DNA of 64,000 nucleotides from Clostridiaceae bacterium (GTDB taxonomy: Bacteria; Bacillota; Clostridia; Peptostreptococcales; Natronincolaceae). The DNA lies in the NCBI GenBank assembly GCA_018432235.1, contig JAHDLO010000010.1, positions 1 to 64,000 of the forward strand, written 5' to 3'. The notes under the pieces are model-generated. The model worked only from the letters and a program-made list of their open reading frames with translations, made no database searches and was not told the origin of the DNA. The stretch's first letter is position 1. Each line of letters starts with the position of its first letter. The position numbers were made by a program, and so were the translations under genes. Of the stretch, positions 16,556 through 24,169 are shown in pieces.

Positions 16556-18346
16556 TTAAAAGCCTTCATACTCTTCATATTCCTCCTCGTCCTCCAGCTC
16601 TTCACCCTCATTATAATCGTCTATCACCTCATAACCTTCTTCTTCATCAAAACCAACATACCCCTCGCCTTCATCTGCAAATGAAACTATAGGAGCTGGG
16701 CCAGGATTATCAGCAAAGGGCAGCCAATCTTCATCAAAGTCCGCTATTTCTTCTTCAGCAGCAGCGGTAGGTGCATTCTCCTGCAGGTTACCTCCTCGAA
16801 CCTTTATTTCAGCATTAATTTTTACTTCAGCAGCTTCCTCATCGCCATCTGACTTCTGTGTCAGCATACCGCCTTTGACACTTTCAACATCCGTAAGCAT
16901 CTTGTCATCATCAAAGTTGTAAGCTTGGAACTCCTGAGTATCGGCTCCAACCTTGAATAAGAATCTACCCTTAACCTCCGGCAGCTCCGTTGCTCGGCTG
17001 TTGCTTAACACGATTTCAGATGCAGGCTTATCGGCAAAGCGGCCACTGATCCTTACCGGAATATTATTTTTTATCTGCCCTGGCAATACCTTCGCATCAG
17101 GCCTTTGCATTCCTAGGACTAGGTTTATACCGGTGGCTCTTGAAAGCCTTGCTAGTGTTGAAATTTCCTTTTCGATTTCCTCAAATATCTTCTTTTCATT
17201 TTTGCTTAAACCCGACTTATCCATCATTTCAGCTACTTCATCACAAAAAACCACTATACGGCAAAGCTTTTTCCATCCGCTTTTCTCGGCCCTTTTATTG
17301 TATTGGGCCAGATTTTTCACATCCATTTTTCTAAACAGCTTCAGCCTGGCTTCATTTTCATGAGTGAGGTCCTTAAGTACTGTCAAGGCCCTTTGCCGAT
17401 CAGTTATTACCTCGCCATACCGCTCATATCTTATACCAAATTCAACCCCGCCCTTAAAGTCAATCATATAGATTTTTGCAACCTTAAGAACTGCCTGTCT
17501 AAGAATTAAACGTAATATTACTGACTTCCCTGACCCGGTCTCCCCAGCCACCAAAGCGTGAGGGGTGCTGTTGAAGTTGAATTTAATCTGCTCCAGCATA
17601 TTCTCGCCTATAATGATTTCAAAATCCTTATCGGACAAATAGCTGTCCTTCCAGTCGGCATACAGCGGTATTATCTTCGAAGCCGGTACGGTGCGGAGCT
17701 TCACCACCTTTTTAGTATTTAAGGCATTATCAATCTTTAGGATATTACAGTCCAGCATAAGCTCTATGTTCTTCTGCTTGACCCTCCAATCCTCCAGGGG
17801 GATGTTGCTATGGAAGGAATAAATGGTTATGTCGCCCTCCTTTTCCTCCCCTAAGAATCTAGGGTATGCTTTTCTTTCCACCATATCGCCGTTATGATCC
17901 CTCTTTTTACTCTTGGTGTAGAAGCCAATCTCCTCAAACTTTTCGTCAAAGGAGCTGATGAATCGGCGGCGTTCGTCACCTTTGAACCAAAGGTATAAAA
18001 CTGGCAGCAAAGGAGCTGCATAAATAACATATTTTAATGGCAGCAGCTTACTGTTATCTGTAGGTATAAAGGTCCATAGATATTCACGCATTAAAAAAAG
18101 CCCTATTCCCAAGGCCGTAAAGATTAGTAATGCAATATAATTTGATTTTTTACTAGGTAGTACTTTTATGCCATAATATACACTCTTGAAAAACCCTAAA
18201 ATACCCTTGAATATGTTATATATAGCCATACCTACTATTTCTTCTTCGTTTCTTTTGGATGGCAATTTAAGGCCTCCTCTCACATTATTGAGTTTTTCAG
18301 CTATATCTAACCCTTTGATATTCTTCATTGAAGCATTCTTTACCAC
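16556..18346 (-). CDS. tcpA: TcpA-type FtsK/SpoIIIE coupling ATPase
   Basis: The 596-residue protein has two N-terminal membrane helices (about 60-120), an FtsK/SpoIIIE ATPase domain with Walker A GETGSGKS (near residue 268), a Walker B with the FCDEVAEMM pattern, and a very acidic C-terminal tail (about 500-596). TcpA brings DNA to the transfer channel. The GTG start has no good ribosome site: the strong AAAGGAGG lies 22 bases upstream and serves the small out-of-frame ORF at 18297-18362, so translation may be coupled. It heads the T4SS operon. Confidence 0.88.
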   Translation of the reverse strand: MVKNASMKNIKGLDIAEKLNNVRGGLKLPSKRNEEEIVGMAIYNIFKGILGFFKSVYYGIKVLPSKKSNYIALLIFTALGIGLFLMREYLWTFIPTDNSKLLPLKYVIYAAPLLPVLYLWFKGDERRRFISSFDEKFEEIGFYTKSKKRDHNGDMVERKAYPRFLGEEKEGDITIYSFHSNIPLEDWRVKQKNIELMLDCNILKIDNALNTKKVVKLRTVPASKIIPLYADWKDSYLSDKDFEIIIGENMLEQIKFNFNSTPHALVAGETGSGKSVILRLILRQAVLKVAKIYMIDFKGGVEFGIRYERYGEVITDRQRALTVLKDLTHENEARLKLFRKMDVKNLAQYNKRAEKSGWKKLCRIVVFCDEVAEMMDKSGLSKNEKKIFEEIEKEISTLARLSRATGINLVLGMQRPDAKVLPGQIKNNIPVRISGRFADKPASEIVLSNSRATELPEVKGRFLFKVGADTQEFQAYNFDDDKMLTDVESVKGGMLTQKSDGDEEAAEVKINAEIKVRGGNLQENAPTAAAEEEIADFDEDWLPFADNPGPAPIVSFADEGEGYVGFDEEEGYEVIDDYNEGEELEDEEEYEEYEGF

Positions 18347-18362
18347 AATCTTGATATTTCAT
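18297..18362 (-). CDS. Possible 21-codon leader ORF overlapping the tcpA start
   Basis: ATGAAATATCAAGATTG sits six bases after a perfect AAAGGAGG and opens a 21-residue reading frame ending TGA inside tcpA, in another frame. It has the best ribosome site in this region. It could couple or attenuate tcpA translation, or mark a frameshift at the true tcpA N-terminus. Confidence 0.35.
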   Translation of the reverse strand: MKYQDCGKECFNEEYQRVRYS

Positions 18363-18417
18363 AAATTTCCTCCTTTCGTATAACCTCCATACGACCTTAT
18401 TATTTTGAAATTTGACT

Positions 18418-18660
18418 TTAGTATGCTACATAAGATACCAATGCATCGACCAAACCTAAATCATATGCTGACATTTTATGCATCAACCATCCTATATCTT
18501 TATCTCTTATACAAAGTCTAAAAAATCTTTTAAAATCTTCATCGGACAGCTCTAATTCATATTTATTTGCGTTTTCTCTAACTTTTTTAAAGTGCCATTC
18601 CATATCTTTATTTGTTATTAGTTCATCTTGTAAGTGTTCATAGATTATTACATATTTCAA
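18418..18660 (-). CDS. Small hypothetical protein
   Basis: An 80-residue acidic, mostly helical protein starting at TTG after GGAGGGTTTTAAA. No family is recognised. It lies 57 bp from the next upstream gene and about 70 bp ahead of tcpA in the same direction, so probably belongs to the recombinase-tcpA transcript. Confidence 0.55.
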   Translation of the reverse strand: MKYVIIYEHLQDELITNKDMEWHFKKVRENANKYELELSDEDFKRFFRLCIRDKDIGWLMHKMSAYDLGLVDALVSYVAY

Positions 18661-18716
18661 TTTAAAACCCTCCTTCGCATAATCACCAGGAGCTGCAGCT
18701 GCATTCTGATATTGTA

Positions 18717-18911
18717 TTATGAATCTATTTTGACTTGTATATCTACAACTCCTTTTTTGGCTGCTCCAATAATCCTAACATCCATCTCTAACAAATATGG
18801 CGGAATGGTATTCCTATTACCCTTATAAACATCTTCATATTCTCCATCATTAACCTGCTTGTATATAATTACATCATCGAATATTAAAGATATTAAATCT
18901 TTAATTTTCAC
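18717..18911 (-). CDS. Small hypothetical protein
   Basis: A 64-residue protein starting at GTG after AAGGAGGTTTAAT. A longer reading upstream is unsupported. The pattern of short beta strands (DVIIYKQV, VRIIGAAKKGVVDIQVKID) suggests a compact beta fold, but no family is recognised. Similar small proteins are common accessory genes in conjugative elements. Confidence 0.5.
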   Translation of the reverse strand: MKIKDLISLIFDDVIIYKQVNDGEYEDVYKGNRNTIPPYLLEMDVRIIGAAKKGVVDIQVKIDS

Positions 18912-18952
18912 ATTAAACCTCCTTCGCCTCATCTCCATAATCCGCAACGCCC

Positions 18953-19759
18953 TCATTTTCTCTTAAACCTATATCCAAGATAAATATCCGTTGTCTTGAT
19001 TTTCTCATGCCCCAGCTGCTCCTTCACAATTTCCTTAGCCTCCTCTAGGCTCTTGCCTTCATCTAAAGCCCTACTCAACCGGTCCTGAGCATTAAGCCTT
19101 CGTAGATCATGAGTTTTAATATCAACCTCAGCTGCCTTTTTTTTAATATAGCTTCTTGTATAAAATAAAGGCTCTTCAGCAGTATGCTTATCTGCATAAT
19201 CTGAAAGCCTTTCATGTAGGTACTGATCCTCCAAAACTTTGACAACCCTATCCTTCCTACCCTTTCCTTGCTTTACTACCACCTTTAGCTCATTATCGTC
19301 ACCAAAGAGCAGCTCCCCTTTTTTAAGCTGGGATATCTCCTTAACCCTTAATCCACTCCTTAGCTGAAGTCTTAGGGCGTATTTAAGCTTCTCATTTCTC
19401 AGAGCATTAATTTTTCTTGCGATTGTGCTGCTGGAATGCTTGAACTGATTATTTTGTTTGCCCCCTCTCTCACTAAACAAAGCAAAAATCTCTGTCTCAG
19501 GCTCACCAAATAAAAGGCCCTTTTCTCTTTTCAGTACCGACTGCTCATATTTCCTTATGGCTGAAACATATTTTATCAGCTCAGCTCTAGACTTCACAAT
19601 CTCAGCTAATATACGCTTTATTTTCTCAGCGCTTAGATCATCCACCGCCCTATCGTGAATCCGCTTGATGCATCCCAGGTAGGTTGTCGCTGTATCTTCA
19701 GTAATCTGACCTTGGTCTACCTGGTCCATCAAGGCCTCCCTAAACAACTCAAGCCTCAT
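18953..19759 (-). CDS. Tyrosine site-specific recombinase
   Basis: A 268-residue tyrosine recombinase. The C-terminal catalytic domain carries the first arginine (LRLQLRSGLRVKEIS), the H-x-x-R box (KTHDLRRL), LGHEKIKTT and the nucleophile tyrosine in TDIYLGY. The N-terminal SAM-like domain covers about 1-90. It sits inside the element between the small Rep-region genes and tcpA, not at an edge, so it may act as an integrase or resolve multimers of a plasmid-like form. No attachment site was identified. Its start overlaps the next upstream gene by 11 bp. Confidence 0.85.
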   Translation of the reverse strand: MRLELFREALMDQVDQGQITEDTATTYLGCIKRIHDRAVDDLSAEKIKRILAEIVKSRAELIKYVSAIRKYEQSVLKREKGLLFGEPETEIFALFSERGGKQNNQFKHSSSTIARKINALRNEKLKYALRLQLRSGLRVKEISQLKKGELLFGDDNELKVVVKQGKGRKDRVVKVLEDQYLHERLSDYADKHTAEEPLFYTRSYIKKKAAEVDIKTHDLRRLNAQDRLSRALDEGKSLEEAKEIVKEQLGHEKIKTTDIYLGYRFKRK

Positions 19760-20087
19760 TGCCGTTTCCCTCCTGAACCATAGCTTTTAGAGCTTCAAAT
19801 TTTCTTCTGTCAACGGTAATAACACGTAAAACCTTATTTTTATGCCGTTGAACATTTGTAAAGGAATTTTTCTCATTGGTTATGATTAAACCCAGCTCCT
19901 TATATAGGCCTAAATATTTATTGATTTTCTTATCCCCTGCTACGTGCTGGAGCTTCACCCTGAAGTCCTTTGGCCTAAAATTGACATAGCCGCTATCCTT
20001 TGTCTCAATAAACAGCCTTCCTCCGCCGGGAAGCCTCTGATTGATAAGCTGATCCACTGTATTAACAAAGAAGTATAATGCCCTCAT
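19749..20087 (-). CDS. Hypothetical protein of the replication/recombination region
   Basis: A 112-residue basic protein from the ATG at 20087 (GGGGGAGG ten bases upstream). It resembles a small winged-helix-like DNA-binding protein (KYLGLYKELGLIITNE pattern), but no family is certain. It overlaps the recombinase gene and lies directly downstream of the gene-free repeat region at 20100-20450. Confidence 0.55.
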   Translation of the reverse strand: MRALYFFVNTVDQLINQRLPGGGRLFIETKDSGYVNFRPKDFRVKLQHVAGDKKINKYLGLYKELGLIITNEKNSFTNVQRHKNKVLRVITVDRRKFEALKAMVQEGNGNEA

Positions 20088-20126
20088 TCTCAATCATCCT
20101 CCCCCTTCACCCCATCCTTGAAAATT

Positions 20127-20154
20127 GGTCAAAATTCCTTATGGAATTTCGACC
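20127..20154. other. Strong hairpin in the intergenic region
   Basis: GGTCAAAATTCC and GGAATTTCGACC form a 12-bp stem with one mismatch around a TTAT loop. No T-run follows on either strand, so it is not a standard terminator. It could be part of a replication or transfer origin. Confidence 0.6.
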
Positions 20155-20219
20155 GAAAACACTAAACCACGACGACGCCGCAAAACATTAAACATTAACG
20201 ATGAACCTCAAAACAAAAG

Positions 20220-20427
20220 TGTTACGATAAAAACCCCAATAAAAAAACAACTCCCAAAAGAGCCGCCTAATAATTAATAAACCAACACATAAATGTTACG
20301 ATAGAAAACACACATATTTTCTATTCTGTCTCTAGTAACTAGTAGGGTAAAAACACTACAAAAACCAACATTTTGAGCCAAGTAACTTCAGTACATAGTG
20401 TTTTTTGCAAATGTTACGGGTAAAAAA
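20220..20427. repeat. Three iteron-like direct repeats
   Basis: TGTTACGATAAAAAC (20220), TGTTACGATAGAAAAC (20294) and TGTTACGGGTAAAAAA (20412) are direct copies with spacings of 74 and 118 bp in the largest gene-free stretch of the element (20088-20454), next to the replication-initiator-like gene. They may be initiator binding sites or operators. The rest of the gap is AT-rich with no gene seen. Confidence 0.55.
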
Positions 20428-20454
20428 TATAGCATCAGCCCCCATCCTTGGCCA

Positions 20455-20700
20455 TTATTTCACCACTGGCGTTGGCTTATTATATCGGATTTGAATACCA
20501 CATTTTCTACATCTCCCGGTATGCAAAAGGGAGTGCTTTTTATCCTTATCCAGCTCCGTCTTAATGATAGTGTAGTCAAAAGTCATGCATAATGGACAGA
20601 GAAACTGATCATTAATAAAAACAGCATCCCGTTTAACATTTCTATTTTGCACTAGATTAGGTCGAGTGGGTATTTTGTAATCTGGGAAATAAGCAACCAT
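20455..20700 (-). CDS. Small zinc-ribbon protein
   Basis: An 81-residue protein from the ATG at 20700, after GGAGGAAGG. CPLC and CRKC pairs separated by about 27 residues form a zinc-ribbon pattern. It lies 20 bp after the replication-initiator-like gene and probably shares its transcript. A nucleic-acid-binding role is likely but unproved. Confidence 0.6.
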   Translation of the reverse strand: MVAYFPDYKIPTRPNLVQNRNVKRDAVFINDQFLCPLCMTFDYTIIKTELDKDKKHSLLHTGRCRKCGIQIRYNKPTPVVK

Positions 20701-20719
20701 ATACAACCTTCCTCCAAAA

Positions 20720-21781
20720 TTAATAGTTTATCCCTTCAAAATTCATGTCTGCATTCAGCTTAAGCTTCGCATGCCATATGGCATTATATATGCATCGGCT
20801 TAAGTAAACCACAGGATTTCGTATTCTTTGGTTTTTCGACTCCTTATGAAAATCATCAAAGGCAGCGTTAATAATGCTGTAGTCAAGCCGCTTCAAATCC
20901 TCTCTTACCTGAGCTGAGGGAACATGAATGTTATTGACCTTAAGGGGTTTGTCTGAGAAATATAAGAGCCTTAGGGCCTGTTCAGCTGCCAATGCATCCT
21001 CGCAATACTCTAGCTGGGCTTGGTCAACTATGGCCTCAAACTCATTTCTAGGCCTCTTACCCTTATTATTGTCTATGGGCTTTTCTATCCTTCCTTCGTT
21101 CTCTTCTGTCCTTCTATCCTTTTTAGAGCTTTGTCTTAGCTGCAAGGCATTGTCTTCTGAGAGTAGTAGGTTTATTAGTTCCTTATCATCCTCCTTAAGA
21201 GTATCTATATTATTTAGATAGAAGGATAGATTATTATATATATCTGTTAATTTTAAATAAATACTGTTAATATTAGTGTCTCTGTTTTCCGTATACGGAA
21301 AATGAAGACACGGGAACGCTTTTTGTCCCGTATCTTCATTTTGGGGACACGGTTCATTTACCGTGTCTTCATTTTGGTGAATCGGTATGCAGTCATCCGT
21401 ACAGTCATTATGCAGGGACGGTATTTCTTCAATAAACTCTTGTCTGTCAATTGAAATTACTTGAGGATTATCCACCATTGTATATATATTGTGGCTGAAT
21501 TTTCCACTGCTCTGAATCACCTGATCAACTCTAATATAGTCATATGTCTTCAGAAGGCCAAAGTGTTTATAATATCTATTCTTACTAATACCTAAATCCT
21601 CTAATATCTTTGGTACTCCTGGGAAGGCCGATGTCCCTGCTCCTGCATAGCTTCTGAAATAAGCGTAAATAGCCTTGGCCTCTATAGATAAGCGTTTGTC
21701 CTGCATAACTATCTTACCTATTATGCCGTAGCCCTTGGCATTTACCCCTTCCACCTTCAATATATCCTGTATCTTATCCAT
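20720..21781 (-). CDS. Helix-turn-helix replication-initiator-like protein
   Basis: A 353-residue protein from the ATG at 21781, which follows GGGGAGGTGTGCC. The N-terminal 90 residues (GYGIIGKIVMQDKRLSIEAK, then an SKNRYYKHF helix) match the winged-helix domain common to plasmid and ICE proteins of the RepA_N/replication-initiator type in Firmicutes. A low-complexity acidic middle is followed by a C-terminal helical domain (about 230-345). Next to the partition genes and iteron-like repeats, a role in replication of the element is the best guess. Confidence 0.65.
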   Translation of the reverse strand: MDKIQDILKVEGVNAKGYGIIGKIVMQDKRLSIEAKAIYAYFRSYAGAGTSAFPGVPKILEDLGISKNRYYKHFGLLKTYDYIRVDQVIQSSGKFSHNIYTMVDNPQVISIDRQEFIEEIPSLHNDCTDDCIPIHQNEDTVNEPCPQNEDTGQKAFPCLHFPYTENRDTNINSIYLKLTDIYNNLSFYLNNIDTLKEDDKELINLLLSEDNALQLRQSSKKDRRTEENEGRIEKPIDNNKGKRPRNEFEAIVDQAQLEYCEDALAAEQALRLLYFSDKPLKVNNIHVPSAQVREDLKRLDYSIINAAFDDFHKESKNQRIRNPVVYLSRCIYNAIWHAKLKLNADMNFEGINY

Positions 21782-21797
21782 GGCACACCTCCCCAAT

Positions 21798-22030
21798 AAA
21801 GGTAATACCTAACCGACAGGGTATTACCTTTTTCCTCCTTAAACGCTTTAAATAGTTTGTAAGCCTACATCATACAATAATACCTTTTTCAGTTATTTCC
21901 GAGGAAATAAGCAGCTTTTAGACATAAAAGGTATAACCTTTTTTATAATCTATGGCTAATCTTAGTACCTTTTTTGAGGCAAAAGCTCATAAACACCTTC
22001 TATACCAAGGATTTCAAAATACTACCTTTT
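21798..22030. repeat. Centromere-like repeat array downstream of parR
   Basis: Six copies of a TAATACCTTTTT-like motif (ACC at 21807, 21826, 21882, 21936, 21967, 22024), some within inverted pairs such as GGTAATACC. Most are spaced about 55 bp or a fraction of that. Related TTACCTTT motifs flank the parM promoter region (about 23540, 23640, 23700). The placement suggests a parC-type site bound by the ParR-like protein. Confidence 0.6.
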
Positions 22031-22369
22031 AATGGAACCAAAGGTTTTTTCAATGGCTGAATAGCTGCTTAGCTCATCGAAATCTATGTCATCTACATCA
22101 AATACAGGAACATCAGTATCTGGACAGACATTTTCTTTAATAGCTTTAGACTTGGTAGTCGTAGCCTCACTACTTGCCTTGAAATTGTCCATCATAAATC
22201 GCAGCTTCAAGGCTTCGGTAATTAGACTGTTCAAACTCCTATAGCCATACTTCTCATAAGAATTAATCCAGTTGTAAAAGGCTTCTCCCTCAGGACCTTT
22301 AATCACAGGAAATTTATAGCTTGTGATTTGCCCTGACTTAAGCAGCTTAGCTTTTTTTCTTCCCTTCAT
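22022..22369 (-). CDS. parR: ParR-like partition adaptor
   Basis: A 115-residue protein with an N-terminal ribbon-helix-helix-like region (SYKFPV strand, then FYNWINSYEKYG and SLNSLITEALKLRF helices) and an acidic C-terminal tail (DVDDIDFDEL), the layout of ParR/AlfB adaptors that link centromere DNA to an actin-like filament. Its ATG lies 1 bp after the parM stop codon. Its 3' end overlaps the last unit of the repeat array. Confidence 0.7.
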   Translation of the reverse strand: MKGRKKAKLLKSGQITSYKFPVIKGPEGEAFYNWINSYEKYGYRSLNSLITEALKLRFMMDNFKASSEATTTKSKAIKENVCPDTDVPVFDVDDIDFDELSSYSAIEKTFGSIKR

Positions 22370-22370
22370 A

Positions 22371-23519
22371 TTACTCTACCTCAATTTCATCATCTTCCTG
22401 AAAAACATACTGCTGAGCCTTTTTATCCAGCTCATCATAATACTTTGCCTCAAGAAAATATCCCCTGGCATCTTCAAACAGGGGATCTGATGATATGACC
22501 GACTGTACTCCAGGAATAAAGCCTTCCAGTGCGGTGGATGCTAATAGAACTGTTCCTCCGGATATAAAAAGGGCTCCAGCTTCTCCCAGCTCTATACCTT
22601 TCATTTCTATTTGGTCATAGAATTTAGTTTTTAATAAGTCCGCTAAGCTCTTAAAGGGTCTCTTAGCCATTTCCTCCAGCTCGATTACCTGCCCCTTATA
22701 TTTAATCCTTGGATATTGTCGAATCAGAAAATCTAACTTCACCTTTGTAACGTCGTAGCCATAATCTCTATATAGCTGCCCCCTTATTTCATTTAATGCA
22801 TTGCTGCTGCCTACCGGTATACCAAAGAATCCGGCAGGCTCAAACTCTAGCCTAGAGTTCATTATAGCGATATCGGTTGTAGATGAGCCGATGTTCATTC
22901 CGATGATATATCCCTTCTCTAAGTACTTCTGTATGTCCCTTTTATGCTGTAGCTCATCTGTATAGCACATAGAAACCACTGAGGCCGTCCCCTCAGGTTT
23001 GAAATGCACCTCAGGCACCCTTACCCTTACTGACGCTCCTGAAAATAATGGATGCTTAAATACAACTCTGTACTCGTGCTTCAATACCTCAGCTAGGGCT
23101 GTCAGAAGCTTTGGCTGCTCAAAGTATTCTTCGGTAGGTGCGCCAGTCCCCAGCCTGAAGGATACTTGCTTTTCCTGCCCTGGCTCCTGTACCGCCAGAG
23201 CCAAGTGAGTTACAAGCTTAATAACCTCGTCAATGCCATTCTCGATGTCGTGAAATTTTGGGATGCCGTTAGCTGACCACCGTAAATCGCCTCGGTTAAA
23301 TCGATAGGCCATACCCCCTACAAAGTATCGTCCTAGGTGTTCCTCATCCCTATACACCTCGACATCAAGGAAGTTTTTATGCTCCCCTTTCTCCTCCTCC
23401 AAAATCCTTCTTTCGTAGCCATTACAAATGGCGTTCATGTTAATTAATTTTTTGTCCTGCATAAATAGCTTGTTGTTTAGCCGACCAGGGTCCCAGCCAG
23501 CTATGATTGTGTTTTTCAT
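22371..23519 (-). CDS. parM: ParM/StbA-like actin-type segregation ATPase
   Basis: The 382-residue protein has the actin-fold nucleotide motifs: phosphate-1 AGWDPGRLNNK, phosphate-2 GMNIGSSTTDIA (about 205) and adenosine motif LFISGGTVLL (about 325). ParM filaments push plasmid copies apart. The start follows AAGGAGGAGTATAA. With the ParR-like gene and repeat array it makes a type II partition system, which indicates that the element has a low-copy autonomous stage. Confidence 0.82.
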   Translation of the reverse strand: MKNTIIAGWDPGRLNNKLFMQDKKLINMNAICNGYERRILEEEKGEHKNFLDVEVYRDEEHLGRYFVGGMAYRFNRGDLRWSANGIPKFHDIENGIDEVIKLVTHLALAVQEPGQEKQVSFRLGTGAPTEEYFEQPKLLTALAEVLKHEYRVVFKHPLFSGASVRVRVPEVHFKPEGTASVVSMCYTDELQHKRDIQKYLEKGYIIGMNIGSSTTDIAIMNSRLEFEPAGFFGIPVGSSNALNEIRGQLYRDYGYDVTKVKLDFLIRQYPRIKYKGQVIELEEMAKRPFKSLADLLKTKFYDQIEMKGIELGEAGALFISGGTVLLASTALEGFIPGVQSVISSDPLFEDARGYFLEAKYYDELDKKAQQYVFQEDDEIEVE

Positions 23520-23724
23520 TTATACTCCTCCTTAAGATTTAAGGTAATAAAAAAAGCCTCTATATTATGCGAGACTTGATTTAAAATATGGCTAATATAA
23601 ATATCCATTATCCAGACAGTTTGCCAATTGTTATATTTTACCTTTTGCGGGCCAAATTTAAGAATTTATATTATTAATAAAATAATTATTTTAATATGCT
23701 TACCTTTAAATAAACAAACTCAAT

Positions 23725-23752
23725 GAAAAAGAGGATTGCATTACAACCCTCT
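23725..23752 (-). terminator. Terminator after the protease/membrane-protein transcript
   Basis: Read on the minus strand, GAGGGTTG and CAATCCTC pair around TAATG and are followed by TTTTTC. It lies about 75 bp beyond the membrane-protein gene. The remaining 23520-23724 stretch is the AT-rich parM promoter region with TTACCTTT-like motifs. Confidence 0.75.
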
Positions 23753-23828
23753 CATACTGTATAAATATTATTTTGATTTGCTATGCCATAAAAAACCAAT
23801 AATACACCTAAACTTATTGAAATATATT

Positions 23829-24143
23829 TTATTCATCCATGTAAAACCTAACAATTCCTTGTATAAATGTTAGGCTAATCAGAGCTAAGACAAAACTTAA
23901 ACCATTTTCAATATGAATACTAATTATGTTATTATATAACATATACGAATGAAGTTTTACACTAACTATTATTAGTAGAATAGTTGCTATTACTAAATAT
24001 CTTAACTTCCTGAATAGTGTTCTTAATAGCGAGTTTAATCCTATTCGTCTGTCAATAATATATATAGCTAACATATACGACCCACCCATAAGAATTAACG
24101 AATAAATCGTATTAATAATGTCCGGTGTATATTGTATAAACAT
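23829..24143 (-). CDS. Small membrane protein next to the protease
   Basis: A 104-residue protein with three predicted membrane helices (about 12-30, 46-66, 78-98). It lies 26 bp downstream of the subtilisin-like protease gene in the same direction and shares its AT-rich composition. No family is recognised. Co-transcription makes a protective (immunity-like) or export role possible, but nothing in the sequence proves either. Confidence 0.5.
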   Translation of the reverse strand: MFIQYTPDIINTIYSLILMGGSYMLAIYIIDRRIGLNSLLRTLFRKLRYLVIATILLIIVSVKLHSYMLYNNIISIHIENGLSFVLALISLTFIQGIVRFYMDE

Positions 24144-24169
24144 AGCTTTTCCCTTTCTGCTTAATTATT

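Noticed and set aside
18953-20093. Element border (attachment site) beside the recombinase
   Set aside because: Element genes lie on both sides of it, no tRNA gene or flanking direct repeat was seen.
20088-23710. CRISPR array from the repeats around the Rep and Par genes
   Set aside because: Repeat units are short (12-16 bp), unevenly spaced and imperfect, and no cas genes are present.
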